A stretch of DNA of 64,000 bases from assembly GCA_037045645.1 (NCBI GenBank), contig JBAOIH010000002.1:1-64000 (forward strand), read 5' to 3'. The translations under genes were made by a program, and so were the position numbers. Shown here in pieces: positions 61,965 to 64,000 of the stretch (the first letter of the stretch is position 1; each line of letters starts with the position of its first letter). Source of the DNA: Nocardioides sp. (GTDB taxonomy: Bacteria; Actinomycetota; Actinomycetes; Propionibacteriales; Nocardioidaceae). Under the pieces are notes generated by a model. The model was given only the letters and a program-made list of their open reading frames with translations, searched no databases and was not told where the DNA came from.

Positions 61965-64000
61965 GTGCAGTTGGAAGAGTTCAAGCCGGGTCTGCGGATC
62001 GATGGGCTGATCCCGGCCGAGGTCATCACTGTTGTTGCCGTGCAATGGCATGGCACCGACGCGCTGGAGCTGACCTACAAGTACTCCGCTGGCGGGCTCG
62101 GCCAGCAGGTCGTGTTCCGCAAGGATGAGGGCACCCTCTCGGCCGCGCAGACCGGTAGCCGCGCGTTCGATGCGACGGCGAGCGACTTCAAGTTGGTCGC
62201 CGAGGCGCAGCGGATCACTCTGGCCGGCCTGTTCGACCCGATGCTCGCCGTCGCAACGAGTGATGTGCAGCCGCTCCCGCACCAGATCCAGGCTGTCTAC
62301 GGCGAACTCCTGCCGCGCACACCACTGCGGTTCCTCCTGGCCGACGACCCCGGTGCCGGCAAGACGATCATGGCCGGCCTCTACGTCAAGGAGCTGTTGC
62401 TCCGCGACGACGTCAAGCATTGCCTCATCGTCGCGCCGGGCGGCTTGGTAGAGCAGTGGCAAGACGAGCTGTTCTTCAAGTTCGGGCTGCGCTTCGACCT
62501 GCTGACGAACCAGTTGATCGACGCCAACGTCAACCTGAACGTCTTCGAGTCCAACCCGCTCCTGATCGCGCGGATGGACCAGCTCTCCCGCAACGAGGAG
62601 TTGCAGGCGCAGCTCAAAGAAACCGAGTGGGACCTCATCATTGTTGACGAGGCACACCGGATGGGTGCCCACTACTTCGGCGGCAAGTTGGAGAAGACCA
62701 AGCGCTTCCAGCTCGGGGAGATGCTCGGAGACATCACGCGTCACCTGCTGCTGATGACCGCCACCCCTCACTCCGGCAAGGAGGAGGACTTCCAACTCTT
62801 CCTGACCCTCCTCGACCGCGACCGGTTCGAGGGCAAGAGCACCAAGTCAGCGGACCTTGATGGCGTCATGCGGCGCCTCACTAAGGAAGACCTGCTCACC
62901 TTCGAGGGCAAGAAGCTCTTCCCGGAACGCATCGCCGAAACCGTGCCCTACGAGCTGACAGCCTTGGAGTACGACCTCTACGAGGACGTCACCCACTATG
63001 TCCGCGAGGGAATGAACCGCGCCGAGAAGCTGGGCGGCAAGCGCAAGAACACCGTTGGCTTCGCCCTCACTGTGCTCCAGCGCCGACTCGCATCCAGCCC
63101 CGAGGCGATTTACCGGAGTCTCGTACGTCGTTCGGAGCGGTTGGAGCGCAAGAAGCAGGAGATCCTCAACGGCACCTACTTCGACACCGACCCCAAGGTC
63201 GACCTCTCGGACCTGGACTCGGACGACTTCAATGCCGAGGAGATCGAGGAGATCGAGGAGGAACTACTCGACGCAGCCACCGCTGCGCAGACAGTCGAGG
63301 AGTTGAACGCCGAACTGATCGAACTCGCAGACCTCACCAAGACGGCCAAGCAGGTCCGCGACATCGGCACCGACCGCAAGTGGACTGAACTGTCCACGAT
63401 CCTCCAAGACAATGCGCTCATCACCGACGAGAACGGATGGCCGCGCAAGTTCATCATCTTCACCGAGCACCGCGACACCCTCGACTACCTCCATCGCCGA
63501 ATCACTTCACTAATCGGGCAAGCCCGACGCCGTCCGCGCGATCCACGGAGGTGTACGCCGAGGCGAGCGTCGTCTGATCACCGAGGAGTTCACCAAGAAC
63601 CGCGACGTCCAGATCCTGCTCGCCACCGACGCCGCCGGCGAAGGCCTCAACCTTCAAGCCGCGCACCTGATGGTCAACTACGACCTGCCGTGGAACCCCA
63701 ACCGCATCGAGCAGCGCTTCGGCCGCATCCACCGCATCGGCCAAGAGGAGGTCTGCCGGCTTGTGGAACCTCGTCGCCTCCAACACCCGCGAGGGCGAGG
63801 TCTTCACCCGGCTGTTGGAGAAGCTCGAACAGATGCGCCAGACCTACGGCGGCAAGGTCTTCGACGTCCTCGGCGAAGCATTCACCGAGACCCCACTGCG
63901 CACCCTTCTGCTTGAGGCCATCCAGTACGGCGAACGCCCAGACGTGAAGGCCAAGATGCACGAGGTCATCGACGCCTCCGTCGGCGACGGACTCAAGGAC
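61965..64000 (+). CDS. DrmD-like SNF2/DEAD-box helicase (two apparent frameshifts, 3' truncated)
   Basis: A superfamily 2 helicase starting at GTG 61965. Motif I LLADDPGAGKTIMAGLYVKE (about residues 125-145), motif II LIIVDEAHRMGAHYFGG, motif III LLMTATPHSGKEEDFQ, then motif IV at FIIFTEHRDTLDYLH. One extra base near 63515 and another near 63763 must be skipped to continue as LITEEFTKNRDVQILLATDA, MVNYDLPWNPNRIEQRFGRI and WNLVASNTREGEVFTRLLEK. It resembles DrmD of class 1 DISARM and other phage-defence helicases; partner genes would lie beyond the window end. Starts 145 bp after the previous gene. Confidence 0.78.

Larger units (their letters stand above)
8860..64000. mobile_element. Integrative and conjugative element at tRNA-fMet (left end; continues past window)
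   Basis: Left end: tRNA-fMet, excisionase and integrase in tandem. Body: single-stranded DNA-binding protein, coupling protein, VirB4-like ATPase, VirB6-like channel protein, muralytic enzyme, primase, MobF relaxase and anti-restriction ArdC, which together are a full conjugation set, plus a Tad pilus operon and cargo. Direction of the core is mostly leftward. The exact left junction inside the tRNA 3' half cannot be fixed without the second attachment copy, which I do not see in this window, so the right end lies beyond 64000. Confidence 0.88.

Noticed and set aside
8860..64000. Prophage
   Set aside because: No capsid, portal, terminase or tail genes; instead a coupling protein, VirB4-type ATPase, relaxase and pilus genes mark a conjugative element.

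Overview
The window is high-GC actinobacterial DNA. Frequent GTG starts, ATGA/GTGA stop-start overlaps and the gene order PHP protein, YgjP-like metallopeptidase, NUDIX, Zincin_2 protein, MoaE, PDZ/Lon-like protease, PPA1309-type protein and UPF0182 protein point to Nocardioidaceae or a close propionibacterial relative. That organism call is an inference from family recognition, not a database result.

Layout. Positions 1-8929 are chromosomal backbone ending in an intact initiator tRNA-fMet (8853-8929) with a terminator behind it. An integrative and conjugative element (ICE) starts there: excisionase and tyrosine integrase at 9110-10534, then a long leftward block of transfer genes reaching 54066. 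The block encodes SSB, a VirD4/TraG coupling protein, ArdC, a VirB4-type ATPase, an SCO6880-family protein, a VirB6/TrbL-like channel protein, two small two-TM proteins, an NlpC/P60 muralytic enzyme, a ParB-like protein, a prim-pol primase, a LysM-BTAD protein and a complete Flp/Tad pilus set (TadE/G-like proteins, pilin, TadC, TadB, CpaF, a CpaE-like ATPase and a CpaB-like SAF protein). On the plus strand are the MobF relaxase-helicase (57538-61062) and, at the right edge, a DrmD-like SNF2 helicase that suggests the start of a phage-defence locus. The right attachment site is not in the window.

Cargo sits between the transfer genes: a sensor kinase, response regulator and ABC exporter (13399-18075) with a perfect 26-bp palindrome in the divergent promoter region; an EEP-fold nuclease; a small zinc-ribbon protein; a one-TM membrane protein; and a secreted toxin-like protein with calcium-binding repeats and a predicted nuclease tip, followed by its likely immunity gene (37584-39780).

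The most unusual content is three non-identical copies of a compact three-gene cassette: tyrosine recombinase, small helix-turn-helix protein, and a zinc-ribbon protein with a degenerate recombinase-like C-terminus. Copy 1 (about 21459-24590) splits ardC. Copy 2 (about 45193-48654) is inserted in the last codons of tadB and separates it from tadC. Copy 3 (about 54.4-57.5 kb) lies just upstream of the relaxase. They behave like a Tn554-like transposon family that has colonised one ICE three times.

Sequence quality matters here. At least a dozen conserved genes need a one-base correction to read through, and nearly all corrections are removal of one extra base. I treat these as probable assembly indels rather than pseudogenes, and each is noted in its entry.
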